From positions 1-17,293 of the forward strand of contig JBJEQN010000041.1 of assembly GCA_051881775.1 (NCBI GenBank): a DNA stretch of 17,293 nucleotides, read 5' to 3'. The position numbers and the translations under genes are program-made. This DNA is from UMGS363 sp051881775. Its GTDB lineage: Bacteria > Bacillota > Clostridia > Oscillospirales > Ruminococcaceae. Position 1 is the stretch's first letter. Every line of letters starts with the position of its first letter. Under the pieces are notes generated by a model that did no database searches, was not told the DNA's origin, and was given only the letters and a program-made list of their open reading frames with translations. Shown one piece after another: positions 7,408-13,549 of this stretch.

Positions 7408-7442
7408 TTCACGCTAAAAATTTTTCGGGAGATGTAAAGATG
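7408..7442 (+). promoter_or_regulatory. Duplicated translation leader, copy 2 (NTF2-like gene)
   Basis: TTCACGCTAAAAA, five T, then CGGGAGATGTAAAGATG, ending at the ATG at 7440-7442. It is the second copy of the sequence at 5766-5800, with one A fewer. Immediately upstream, TTCACT (7377-7382) and TATAAA (7399-7404) are 16 bp apart and could be a weak promoter formed at the repeat edge. Confidence 0.75.
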
Positions 7443-7799
7443 AATGTAAAGGAATATGAACTATCCATGTGGGAAGCCGCAAAAAACAGGGATGCTGCAG
7501 GCTTTATGGAACTGGTGGACGAAAATGCCGTTATGGTGTGCGGCGGTTACAGATGCACAGGTGCGGAATACGGCGAGATCGTTAAGGATTTTGATATTGC
7601 GTCCTTTGAAATATCGGCGTTTGAAGTCATTTTCCAAACAGAGGATATTTGTCAGGTGCATTATATGATAGAAACAAAAGTGGCAAGGGAAGAAAACAAA
7701 GACCTTGAAGGCGTTTTCCATATCACTACGACTTGGAAAAGGTACGAAAACAAGTGGAAGGTCATTTTTAATATGGATTCCCGTGTGATCGGATATTAA
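7440..7799 (+). CDS. NTF2-like / SnoaL-type (DUF4440-like) small protein
   Basis: 119 residues, soluble. The pattern fits the NTF2-like cone fold: an N-terminal helix (MNVKEYELSMWEAAKNRDAA), the segment FMELVDENAVMVCGG, then strand-rich segments ending in TTWKRYENKWKVIFNMDSRV, the WKxxGxxWKVxxxH-like ending of DUF4440/SnoaL-type proteins. Such proteins range from small-molecule isomerases to binding proteins, so no function is assigned. Start ATG 7440 uses GGGAG in the duplicated leader. The YkvA-like gene begins 28 bp after the stop, suggesting a shared transcript. Sequence upstream is repeat. Confidence 0.72.
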   Translation: MNVKEYELSMWEAAKNRDAAGFMELVDENAVMVCGGYRCTGAEYGEIVKDFDIASFEISAFEVIFQTEDICQVHYMIETKVAREENKDLEGVFHITTTWKRYENKWKVIFNMDSRVIGY

Positions 7800-7827
7800 A
7801 CCCGTCAGACCGAGGTGGCATTTAAAC

Positions 7828-8226
7828 TTGAAAAAGCCTGCTTTTATTGAAAAATGGAGTACGAACCTAAAAAGCCGTGCCAAAAAGCTGAAATCGGATA
7901 TACCTGCAATATTTCTTGCGCTGAAAGACAGGGAAACACCGCTTGCCGCAAAGATATTTGCAGCGGTAACGGTGGCTTACGCCCTGTCGCCCGTTGACCT
8001 TATACCCGATTTTATACCGGTGCTGGGGTATCTGGACGATGTGCTGCTCCTGCCTGCACTTGCGGCGCTGACCATAAAATTTATACCTAAGGAAAAGCTG
8101 GAGGAGTGCCGTGCCAAGGCGGAAGATCTATGGAAAGACGGCAGACCCAAGCGGTGGTATTATGCCCTGCCCGTTGTGCTTATATGGGCGCTGATAATCT
8201 GGTGCATAGTTAAGATATTTATATAA
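7828..8226 (+). CDS. YkvA-family (DUF1232) membrane protein
   Basis: 132 residues with the DUF1232 signature YALSPVDLIPDFIPVLGYLD (51-70) followed by DVLLLPALAAL. A hydrophobic stretch precedes it (about 38-52) and a C-terminal helix lies at 112-131. The N-terminus is basic (KSRAKKLKS). The family is widespread in bacteria and its function is not established; membrane location is inferred from the hydrophobic segments. The start is TTG at 7828, chosen because GAGGTGG (7812-7818) lies nine bases upstream and the basic N-terminus is in frame. It follows the NTF2-like gene by 28 bp. A weak hairpin AAAAATGT/ACATTTTT (8225-8253) overlaps its stop codon and could be a poor terminator. Confidence 0.85.
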   Translation: MKKPAFIEKWSTNLKSRAKKLKSDIPAIFLALKDRETPLAAKIFAAVTVAYALSPVDLIPDFIPVLGYLDDVLLLPALAALTIKFIPKEKLEECRAKAEDLWKDGRPKRWYYALPVVLIWALIIWCIVKIFI

Positions 8227-8318
8227 AAATGTAAACCGACGGCTGACATTTTTCCCTTAAACAGCGTTTCAAAAACGGACAGCTTCACCGACTTTTCGCA
8301 GTAAAAGGAGTAGATAAA

Positions 8319-9044
8319 ATGTATTGTGAAGAATATGGAAAAGAGAACGAAAAGATAATTGTTATGCTCCATGGGGCAAACTTTGTTCATTCTTTCGGTA
8401 AGCAGTACCCGTTAGCCGACAGGTATCATATCATTGTGCCTCACTTAATGGGTTTTGGCAATGAAACGGACAAAACCTTCAATGCCGATGAACAGGTAAA
8501 GGTGCTTGCGGAATTCATTTCGTCGCTTGGAAAAAAAGTGGCGCTTGTGGGATTTTCTTTAGGCGCTCAGATAGGCTGCAGGCTTGTGGCGGAGCACCAA
8601 GAGCTGTTTACCTGCGCAATACTGGTAAGTCCGTGGCTCTGCAAGGATAAGGAATCAATAGACAGGGTAATGAAAGTAAATGAAAAGCAGTTTGCTTCAT
8701 TCAAGAAAAAATGGCTTTGCAGTCTGATAGGAGCAATGAACGGACTGCCGAAAGCACAAAGAATTGAATTCGTTGAACAGATGCAGAAGGTGTCTATAGA
8801 AACGATAAGGAATTCCGTTGACAACGGCATAACTCTGGAGTCGCTCAGCGGATTTGACGCTGTGACCATACCCGTTATGGCGCTGGCAGGCGGCAAAGAG
8901 CAGAAGATAGTTACGGACAGCGTAGTAAAATTGAGCCAAATGAACAAAAACTGCAGCTATGAGATATGGGATAAGGCTGCGCATAATATTCCGCCTATGT
9001 TTGCCAAGCAGTTCAATGAGCTTATCTGCAAAATGGTCGGATAG
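8319..9044 (+). CDS. Alpha/beta-fold hydrolase
   Basis: 241 residues. IIVMLHGANFVHS (13-25) has the oxyanion-hole HG, VALVGFSLGAQIGCRL (74-89) has the nucleophile elbow G-x-S-x-G with S80, and the C-terminal AAHNIPP has the catalytic His (H222). The acid is probably in the loop LAGGKEQKIV (E194 is a candidate, where Asp is more usual). It has no signal peptide, so a cytoplasmic esterase, lipase-like or peptidase-like hydrolase is expected; the substrate is not evident. RBS AAAGGAG lies six bases before ATG. The 92-bp upstream gap holds a weak hairpin and no clear promoter, so it may be read through from 7440-8226. Confidence 0.85.
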   Translation: MYCEEYGKENEKIIVMLHGANFVHSFGKQYPLADRYHIIVPHLMGFGNETDKTFNADEQVKVLAEFISSLGKKVALVGFSLGAQIGCRLVAEHQELFTCAILVSPWLCKDKESIDRVMKVNEKQFASFKKKWLCSLIGAMNGLPKAQRIEFVEQMQKVSIETIRNSVDNGITLESLSGFDAVTIPVMALAGGKEQKIVTDSVVKLSQMNKNCSYEIWDKAAHNIPPMFAKQFNELICKMVG

Positions 9045-9079
9045 TTCTGCTGTTTTCACGAAAAAAAGTGCGGCGGATA

Positions 9080-9108
9080 TTGACGAAACAGGTCATATGT
9101 GATAAAAT
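9080..9108 (+). promoter_or_regulatory. Promoter for xpt
   Basis: TTGACG (9080-9085), a 17-bp spacer, TAAAAT (9103-9108), with TG at 9100-9101 as an extended -10. Predicted transcription start is near 9115, giving a leader of about 36 nt. The same two hexamers with the same spacing recur just after xpt at 9735-9763. Confidence 0.7.
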
Positions 9109-9113
9109 TTATA

Positions 9114-9127
9114 TTAACTTAAGTTAA
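9114..9127. promoter_or_regulatory. Perfect palindrome at the predicted xpt start site, possible operator
   Basis: TTAACTTAAGTTAA is a 14-bp perfect palindrome centred between 9120 and 9121, over the predicted +1. A bound repressor there would block transcription. No known regulator is recognised from the motif. No purine riboswitch aptamer fits in the 106-bp gap. Confidence 0.45.
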
Positions 9128-9150
9128 AATTCACGAAAGGACTTGTTTTT

Positions 9151-9732
9151 ATGAAGCTTCTTGAAGAAAGAATACGCCGTGACGGCGTTGTCAAGGCAGG
9201 CGGAGTGCTTAAAGTAGACAGTTTCCTCAACCACCAAATGGACGTTGAGCTTTTCAACGAAATGGGAAAGGAATTCAAGCGCCTTTTTGCAGATAAAAAT
9301 ATCAACAAGATACTTACCATCGAGGCTTCGGGCATAGGTATCGCCTGTATCGCCGCACAGCATTTCGGCGTTCCCGTTGTTTTTGCCAAAAAGGCTCAGA
9401 GCATCAACATTGACGGCGAGGTCTACAGCACAAAAATACAGTCCTTTACCCACGGCAAGGTCTATGACGTTATCGTCTCAAAGAAGTACATAACCCCCGA
9501 CGACCGTATTCTTATCATTGACGATTTCCTTGCCAACGGCTGCGCTCTGGAGGGACTTATCGACCTTGTAAGAAGCGCAGGAGCCACCGTTGAGGGAATA
9601 GGCATCTGCATTGAAAAGGGTTTCCAGCCGGGCGGAGAGCTTATCCGTCAAAAGGGAGTGCGCCTTGAATCTCTTGCTATCGTTGACGATATGAACGCTG
9701 AAACGGGAGAGATCGTTTTCCGTCAGCAGTAA
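9151..9732 (+). CDS. xpt: Xanthine phosphoribosyltransferase
   Basis: Purine salvage enzyme that converts xanthine and PRPP to XMP in the cytoplasm. It has 193 residues, the usual Xpt length, and aligns end to end by eye: MKLLEERIRRDGVV at the start, VLKVDSFLNHQMD (19-31) for the base-recognition region, TIEASGIGIA (56-65), and the PRPP-binding loop LIIDDFLANGCALEG (121-135). The tail GFQPGGELIRQKGVRLESLA is typical of Xpt. RBS GAAAGGA about nine bases before ATG. In many Firmicutes xpt follows a guanine riboswitch and pairs with a uracil-xanthine permease gene; neither is present. Instead there is a promoter with a palindrome at its start point. No terminator is seen before the next promoter. 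Confidence 0.95.
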   Translation: MKLLEERIRRDGVVKAGGVLKVDSFLNHQMDVELFNEMGKEFKRLFADKNINKILTIEASGIGIACIAAQHFGVPVVFAKKAQSINIDGEVYSTKIQSFTHGKVYDVIVSKKYITPDDRILIIDDFLANGCALEGLIDLVRSAGATVEGIGICIEKGFQPGGELIRQKGVRLESLAIVDDMNAETGEIVFRQQ

Positions 9733-9734
9733 TA

Positions 9735-9763
9735 TTGACGCAGCAAAAAACGTTTAATAAAAT
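9735..9763 (+). promoter_or_regulatory. Promoter for the RNHCP leader
   Basis: TTGACG (9735-9740), a 17-bp spacer, TAAAAT (9758-9763). The predicted start is near 9770, so the transcript would begin at or just before the AAAGGAG at 9771-9777. It lies immediately after the xpt stop codon. Confidence 0.6.
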
Positions 9764-9784
9764 TTATTTTAAAGGAGAATTTGT

Positions 9785-9841
9785 TTGAAATTTAAAGGTA
9801 CAAAGGAAATAGCATTGATTCGGGAGGCACTTATCCGATAA
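9785..9841 (+). CDS. Putative 18-residue leader peptide
   Basis: TTG start with AAAGGAG (9771-9777) seven bases upstream, an ideal spacing. The product would be MKFKGTKEIALIREALIR. Codons 13-15 overlap the GGGAGGC element and the stop codon (9839-9841) lies in the loop of the terminator-like hairpin. No run of codons for one amino acid is present. It could be a regulatory leader peptide or a remnant of a longer gene; the fit of the ribosome binding site favours translation. No homologue is recognised. Confidence 0.45.
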   Translation: MKFKGTKEIALIREALIR

Positions 9842-9893
9842 GGATAAGGTTTTTCCGAAGCCTCCCAAAGGTTCTATACTAACTTTTTGGAGG
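9822..9893 (+). promoter_or_regulatory. Structured leader with alternative hairpins over the RNHCP ribosome binding site
   Basis: Three pairings are visible. GGGAGGC (9822-9828) pairs with GCCTCCC (9860-9866). Inside it, CTTATCC (9830-9836) pairs with GGATAAG (9842-9848), followed by G and five T, which looks like an intrinsic terminator. CCTCC (9861-9865) can instead pair with the Shine-Dalgarno GGAGG (9889-9893), extended by AAA/TTT across a bulged C. The first and third pairings are mutually exclusive. I do not recognise it as a known riboswitch class. Confidence 0.55.
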
Positions 9894-9900
9894 AATTAAA

Positions 9901-10293
9901 TTGTCACATAAAAAAGATTACCGTCATACTCCTTGCAACGAGGTTTTCAAATGCAGAGTATGCGGCTTTATATGCACACCCGAAGGCGCAGGGACTATGC
10001 ACAGAAATCATTGTCCCAACTGCCTTTCAAGCGTTCACGTTGACAGCGAAACAGGCGGCAGAGACTGTGACTGCGGAGGAGTAATGGAGGCTGTTTCGGT
10101 ATGGGTCCGCAAGGGCGGCGAATGGGCGGTCATACACCGCTGCAAGCGCTGCGGAGAGTTGGATTCCAACCGCATTGCCGCCGACGACAACCCTCTGCGG
10201 CTTATGGCGATCGCCTTGAAGCCTTTGGCAGAACCGCCTTTTCCCGTTGAATATATGAAAGAGCTTGTAAGCGAGCTTTACGGGGAAAATTAA
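9901..10293 (+). CDS. RNHCP-domain zinc-ribbon protein
   Basis: 130 residues, soluble, with metal-type Cys pairs: C18-x2-C21 (KCRVCGF), the family signature MHRNHCPNC (33-41) with C38 and C41, CDC at 56-58, and C81-x2-C84 (HRCKRCGEL). The RNHCP domain (named after that signature) occurs in Firmicutes and Actinobacteria and its role is not known; zinc binding is inferred from the Cys pairs. It starts with TTG, set by GGAGG seven bases upstream, and ends in a hydrophobic then acidic tail (PFPVEYMKELVSELYGEN). It is transcribed from the promoter at 9735-9763 through a structured leader that may control it, and is closed by a strong terminator, so it is a single-gene unit. Confidence 0.88.
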   Translation: MSHKKDYRHTPCNEVFKCRVCGFICTPEGAGTMHRNHCPNCLSSVHVDSETGGRDCDCGGVMEAVSVWVRKGGEWAVIHRCKRCGELDSNRIAADDNPLRLMAIALKPLAEPPFPVEYMKELVSELYGEN

Positions 10294-10300
10294 TGACAAA

Positions 10301-10344
10301 AAGACCTGCTGTGTTATTTTCACGGCAGGTCTTGATTTATTTTT
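10301..10344 (+). terminator. Intrinsic terminator after the RNHCP gene
   Basis: A 13-bp stem from AAGACCTGCTGTG (10301-10313) and CACGGCAGGTCTT (10321-10333) with one G-T wobble and a loop TTATTTT, followed by GATTTATTTTT. A strong hairpin; the T-tract is interrupted. Confidence 0.85.
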
Positions 10345-10345
10345 G

Positions 10346-10374
10346 GAATAAATGTATAAAAAGCGGTAAAAATA
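10346..10374 (+). promoter_or_regulatory. Possible forespore-sigma promoter for spoVAC
   Basis: GAATA (10346-10350) followed after 14 bp by GGTAAAAATA (10365-10374), which fits the sigma-F -10 pattern GGNNANANTR. The spacer is one or two bases short and the -35 is closer to the sigma-G form. It is offered because spoVA genes are forespore-expressed in Bacillus; the region is A-rich, so a chance match is possible. Confidence 0.25.
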
Positions 10375-10411
10375 CTTCTGTATAAATAATTTTATCGGAG
10401 GGTTTTCCGTT

Positions 10412-10861
10412 ATGAGCTTAAAAAGTATAACTCCTCAGCAGTACAACGAAATGGTAAAGAAAGCCTCGCCCAACACAAAAAGCTGGGTGAGCATTCCCAA
10501 AGCCTTTCTCATAGGCGGACTTATCTGCTGTATCGGACAGGGCATAAACAATATTTACAGCGCAAACGGCTTCGACACAAAAACTGCGGCGACCTGGACT
10601 TCCATAACCCTTGTTTTTATAAGCGTACTCCTTACGGGTCTGGGGCTTTACGAGAAGCTGGCAAAGCACGGCGGAGCAGGTACTCTTGTGCCGATAACAG
10701 GCTTTGCAAACGCCGTTTCGTCACCTGCCCTTGAGTTCAAGACAGAGGGCTTTGTCCTTGGCCTTGGCGCAAAGATATTCATTATTTCCGGTCCCGTTAT
10801 TCTATACGGCACCGCCGCTTCCGTTATTTACGGACTAATTTATTACTTCTTTCTTAAATAG
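10412..10861 (+). CDS. spoVAC: Stage V sporulation protein AC
   Basis: 149 residues, a small integral membrane protein with about four helices (near 29-48, 58-80, 88-108 and 118-147). The N-terminal YNEMVKKASPNTKSW and the following FLIGGLICCIGQGINNIY are typical of SpoVAC, as is GFVLGLGAKIFIISGPVILYG near the end. SpoVAC belongs to the SpoVA complex of the inner spore membrane, which moves dipicolinic acid into the forming spore and releases it at germination; B. subtilis SpoVAC behaves as a mechanosensitive channel. The start is fixed by GGAGGG nine bases upstream. The gene stands alone between two terminators, without spoVAD or spoVAE, which normally follow it. Confidence 0.92.
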   Translation: MSLKSITPQQYNEMVKKASPNTKSWVSIPKAFLIGGLICCIGQGINNIYSANGFDTKTAATWTSITLVFISVLLTGLGLYEKLAKHGGAGTLVPITGFANAVSSPALEFKTEGFVLGLGAKIFIISGPVILYGTAASVIYGLIYYFFLK

Positions 10862-10865
10862 GAAA

Positions 10866-10907
10866 CCGCCTGAGGAGATGTCGTTCTTCTCAGGCGGAAA
10901 ATTTTTT
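10866..10907 (+). terminator. Intrinsic terminator after spoVAC
   Basis: CCGCCTGAG (10866-10874) pairs perfectly with CTCAGGCGG (10889-10897), with a 14-base loop, followed by AAAA and six T. Repeat block 6 begins directly after the T-tract. Confidence 0.9.
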
Positions 10908-10908
10908 C

Positions 10909-11279
10909 AATGTGGAAAGTTGAAAGTTGAAAGTGAAATTATATGCGCTTCGCTAAATGAATAGTGAATAATGAATAGTGAAGAATGAATAATTAAGGTA
11001 TCGCCTGCGGCGATGTTATTTCTCTGTAGGGGCGCACATTGTGCGCCCGCAGGTGACACGGATTTGTCTGAGCGGATTCTACAATTTGTTTGTTAAATTG
11101 GAAATTTAAGAAGTTTGAAGTGTGAGGAGTGGAGAGTGAAGTTTATTTCAATGTGGAATTTGGAAAGTTGAAAGTGGAATTGATTTAAATTCGGAATTCG
11201 AAATTCGGAATGCGGAATTATTTTTAATTTGGAATGTGGAGAGTGGAATGTGGAACTATGGTGTCTGCTGCGCAGATTA
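10909..11279. repeat. Interspersed repeat block 6 with hairpins and two purine-rich arms
   Basis: First arm AATGTGGAAAGTTGAAAGTTG (10909-10930), then GCGCTTCGCTAAATGAA. The stem ATCGCC-TGC-GGCGAT (11000-11014) and the hairpin GGGCGCACA-T-TGTGCGCCC (11030-11048) lie in a stretch of about 60 bp that is almost identical to the reverse complement of block 1 (about 293-353). A second purine-rich arm (11103-11180) repeats the 59-bp unit of block 5, followed by GGAATTCG units and the stem TCTGC-TGC-GCAGA (11264-11276). No gene is seen in the 441-bp gap. Confidence 0.88.
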
Positions 11280-11302
11280 TTTTCTGCTTTGCAAATGGGA
11301 GT

Positions 11303-11752
11303 TTACAATATAAAATTAACTGCTCCATATATCAAATGACAAATAGTAAAGCAGGTAGCAAAAACAACTGCTATAATATTTTTTCTATCCAACGCAAAAA
11401 GGATAAATGAAAGACAAGGCGGAAGTGTCAAAGATAATATTACAAGTGAATTAGTAATGCCATTATAGTATAAAACCCACCCAACAAAATATAGAGCAAT
11501 ACAAATAATTGAAAAAATAATCAATGGAGAAAAATGCAGTTTGTTTCTTTCTTTGTTTATCAAAATGCAAAGAGAAGCAATAAATAATACTTGAAAAATT
11601 GAGCCTATCATATCAACGATAGCAGTTACCGACTCGTTTCTCAAAATATCGTTTGGTGCAGGAACAGCAAACCAAATAAAATTGGGAATCATTACAATCA
11701 GAAAAATTACTAAACCCGAAATACCAAAACCAAATCTATATTTTTTCAACAA
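11303..11752 (-). CDS. AT-rich hypothetical membrane protein, five predicted helices
   Basis: 149 residues with hydrophobic segments near 10-28, 43-64, 75-95, 100-120 and 124-147, joined by short loops (NKERNK at 66-71, LDRKN at 121-125). No domain is recognised. The start is TTG at 11752, with AGGGGG (11761-11766) about eight bases upstream as an imperfect ribosome binding site. It is clearly more AT-rich than its neighbours, with many AAA, ATA and TTT codons, which suggests different ancestry. It is flanked by a purine-rich repeat arm on the left and its CT-rich counterpart on the right, so it sits between inverted repeat arms like cargo. It may be a real transferred gene or one in decay. 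Confidence 0.6.
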   Translation of the reverse strand: MLKKYRFGFGISGLVIFLIVMIPNFIWFAVPAPNDILRNESVTAIVDMIGSIFQVLFIASLCILINKERNKLHFSPLIIFSIICIALYFVGWVLYYNGITNSLVILSLTLPPCLSFILFALDRKNIIAVVFATCFTICHLIYGAVNFIL

Positions 11753-11768
11753 TATAATATCCCCCTAT

Positions 11769-12040
11769 AAATTCCGAATTTCGAATTCTGCATTCTGAAT
11801 TAAATGTAATTCCACTTTCCACTTTCAACTTTCCACATTGAAAAAAACTCCACTCTTCACTCTCCACACTTCAAACTTCTTCAAATTCCGATTTGCCGCT
11901 TAGTTTATTTTCAAAAAAGCATAGCCAAAACAATTTCACTTTCCACTTTCAACTTTCCACATTGAAAAAAACTCCACTCTTCACTCCTCACACTTCAAAC
12001 TTGTAAAAATTCCACTTTCAACTTTCCACTTTCCAAATTG
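11769..12040. repeat. Interspersed repeat block 7, duplicated CT-rich arm
   Basis: ATTCCGAATT units (11771-11800), then a 68-bp CT-rich unit at 11811-11878 that recurs at 11935-12002 (offset 124 bp, few mismatches). The copies are separated by about 55 bp of sequence unlike the repeat (11886-11932). The final CT-rich stretch ends seven bases before the stop codon of the DUF6062 gene. All arms face opposite to those of block 6. Confidence 0.85.
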
Positions 12041-12046
12041 AAAGAA

Positions 12047-12730
12047 TTATTCTCTCGAAACAAGGAACTTTATTGCTCTTTCAATGCTGTCCTTGGAGTT
12101 TCCCCAGTCGGCGTCCTTGCCGGTGTTGCGGTAGTCGTACATATTGCAGTAGTGAGAAACGTCCTCGTAAAGAGAGGCAATGTACTTTTCCGTCAGCGCA
12201 GAGACCTGCTTAACAAAGCTGTCAAGCTCCCCCTTTTGCAGATAAACGGGCGCAAGGGATTGCAATAAATCATAGTGTGGCAGACAGATATACTCCTGCT
12301 CGGAAAGCAGCTTCTTTATATCGTCGTGGGAATACATTTCAAAGAACGTCCGCATGAGCCTTTCCATTCCCCAGTCCACCTTTTCGCAGACAAAACAGGA
12401 TTCGTTTATCTGAGACAGCTTCTGTTTCCGTGCATTTTTCGGTTCAAACAGCTTCTTCCGTGAGAAAAGCTGCTCGTCCACCGCCGCAAGATGGGTCTGG
12501 AGCATAAGGGCAAGGGAAAGCCTGTTCTTCTGCTTCATCATCTGCTGAAAATGAATGTGGCAGAAGCCTGCACGGTTTGTTTCAATGCGCACATCAGGCT
12601 CCATCATTGCCGCACCCATTATGTATTCAACGGTGCGCTGTTCAAGCATATCTCTCATTCGGCATATGGGGCAGCCGTCCTTCGGCTCTAAAATTTCGCT
12701 TATGGGTATCGTTAAAATGCTGTCACGCAT
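12047..12730 (-). CDS. DUF6062-family protein with two Cys/His modules
   Basis: 227 residues, soluble, of the DUF6062 type seen in Clostridia; function unknown. Two metal-type modules have the same spacing: C20-x2-C23, then C57-x2-H60; and C112-x2-C115, then C149-x2-H152. In both, 33 residues separate the CxxC from the CxxH, so the protein looks like an internal duplication of a zinc-binding helical unit. The remainder is charged and helical, ending SIERAIKFLVSRE. Start ATG 12730 follows AAAGGAG (12737-12743), which overlaps the stop of the upstream glycosylase gene. It is the last gene of a four-gene minus-strand operon from 14569. Repeat block 7 begins seven bases past the stop, and no terminator is visible. 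Confidence 0.8.
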   Translation of the reverse strand: MRDSILTIPISEILEPKDGCPICRMRDMLEQRTVEYIMGAAMMEPDVRIETNRAGFCHIHFQQMMKQKNRLSLALMLQTHLAAVDEQLFSRKKLFEPKNARKQKLSQINESCFVCEKVDWGMERLMRTFFEMYSHDDIKKLLSEQEYICLPHYDLLQSLAPVYLQKGELDSFVKQVSALTEKYIASLYEDVSHYCNMYDYRNTGKDADWGNSKDSIERAIKFLVSRE

Positions 12731-12742
12731 AATAAAACTCCT

Positions 12743-13549
12743 TTACTGCTCAAAAACTCCCGATGTCCTCATATAATGGAACAAATACTGCTGCGCAATG
12801 CCTGCATAGTCCTTGGCAAATTCGGGGAAACCGTCGGGGTAGAACTGCGCCATAACACGCTTTATCCATACGTCCACAGGGAAACACTCCACACGGTACA
12901 TTCCGTACAGCAAAGCGCACTCCGCAACCTTGGGGCCTACGCCTTTTATTGTCATAAGCGCCTTTCTTGCTTCTTCAACAGGCGCCTTGGTTATACTGTC
13001 AAGGTCAATTTCACCGCTGTTCACCTTGTTAACGCAGTCCTCTATGTACTTTGCACGAAAGCCTGCCCGTAAATAGGAAAAGTCGTCCGCATTTTTTCCT
13101 TTAAGCTGCACGGGGGAGGGAAAACCGCCGTTTTCTTCGCAAAGCCTGCCGATAATGCCCTTTATACGGGGGATATTGTTGTTCTGTGAAATTATAAACG
13201 AAAGCAAGGCTTCCCAGCCGTCCTGTTTAAGCAGACGTATTCCCCCTGCATAAGCGCAAGCCTTGGACAAGGTCTCGTCCTCGGAAAAAATGCGCTTAAG
13301 CTCGCCGTAATCGGTGTTAAGGTCAAAATAGTCCGCCCAGACGGTGGCAAAGTCCTCCTCGGTGGTGTCCTTTAAAACAAAATAGTCCTTTTCGGCGTAA
13401 ATATCAAGGGGTTTGTTCAGCCTGTAACCGTGATAAGCCTTGTCGCCCGTTTTCTCCCAGCGGAAAGCCTGTCCGCAGTCAAGAGTTTCGTCAAGGTCGA
13501 AGTCGGGCTGATATAAATGTATGTCTTTGCCTTTTACCGTGTAATTCAT
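12743..13549 (-). CDS. ogg: 8-oxoguanine DNA glycosylase, OGG1-type (HhH-GPD)
   Basis: 268 residues. Base-excision repair glycosylase/AP lyase expected to remove 8-oxoguanine opposite C. The N-terminal OGG-N region includes LDCGQAFRWEKTG (23-35), the catalytic domain has FIISQNNNIPRIKGII (118-133), and the helix-hairpin-helix is MTIKGVGPKVAECALL (199-214), with K207 as the Schiff-base lysine. D226 in FPVDVWIKRVM is the catalytic Asp. Length and order match bacterial OGG1-like enzymes rather than AlkA. It overlaps the upstream tautomerase gene by four bases (ATGA), indicating translational coupling, and its stop overlaps the ribosome binding site of the DUF6062 gene. Confidence 0.92.
   Translation of the reverse strand: MNYTVKGKDIHLYQPDFDLDETLDCGQAFRWEKTGDKAYHGYRLNKPLDIYAEKDYFVLKDTTEEDFATVWADYFDLNTDYGELKRIFSEDETLSKACAYAGGIRLLKQDGWEALLSFIISQNNNIPRIKGIIGRLCEENGGFPSPVQLKGKNADDFSYLRAGFRAKYIEDCVNKVNSGEIDLDSITKAPVEEARKALMTIKGVGPKVAECALLYGMYRVECFPVDVWIKRVMAQFYPDGFPEFAKDYAGIAQQYLFHYMRTSGVFEQ

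Noticed and set aside
8225..8253. A strong terminator after the YkvA-like gene
   Set aside because: The stem is eight A/T-rich pairs with a 13-base loop and overlaps the stop codon; too weak to call on its own.
9045..9150. A guanine riboswitch upstream of xpt
   Set aside because: The gap is too short and the conserved junction and loop sequences are absent.
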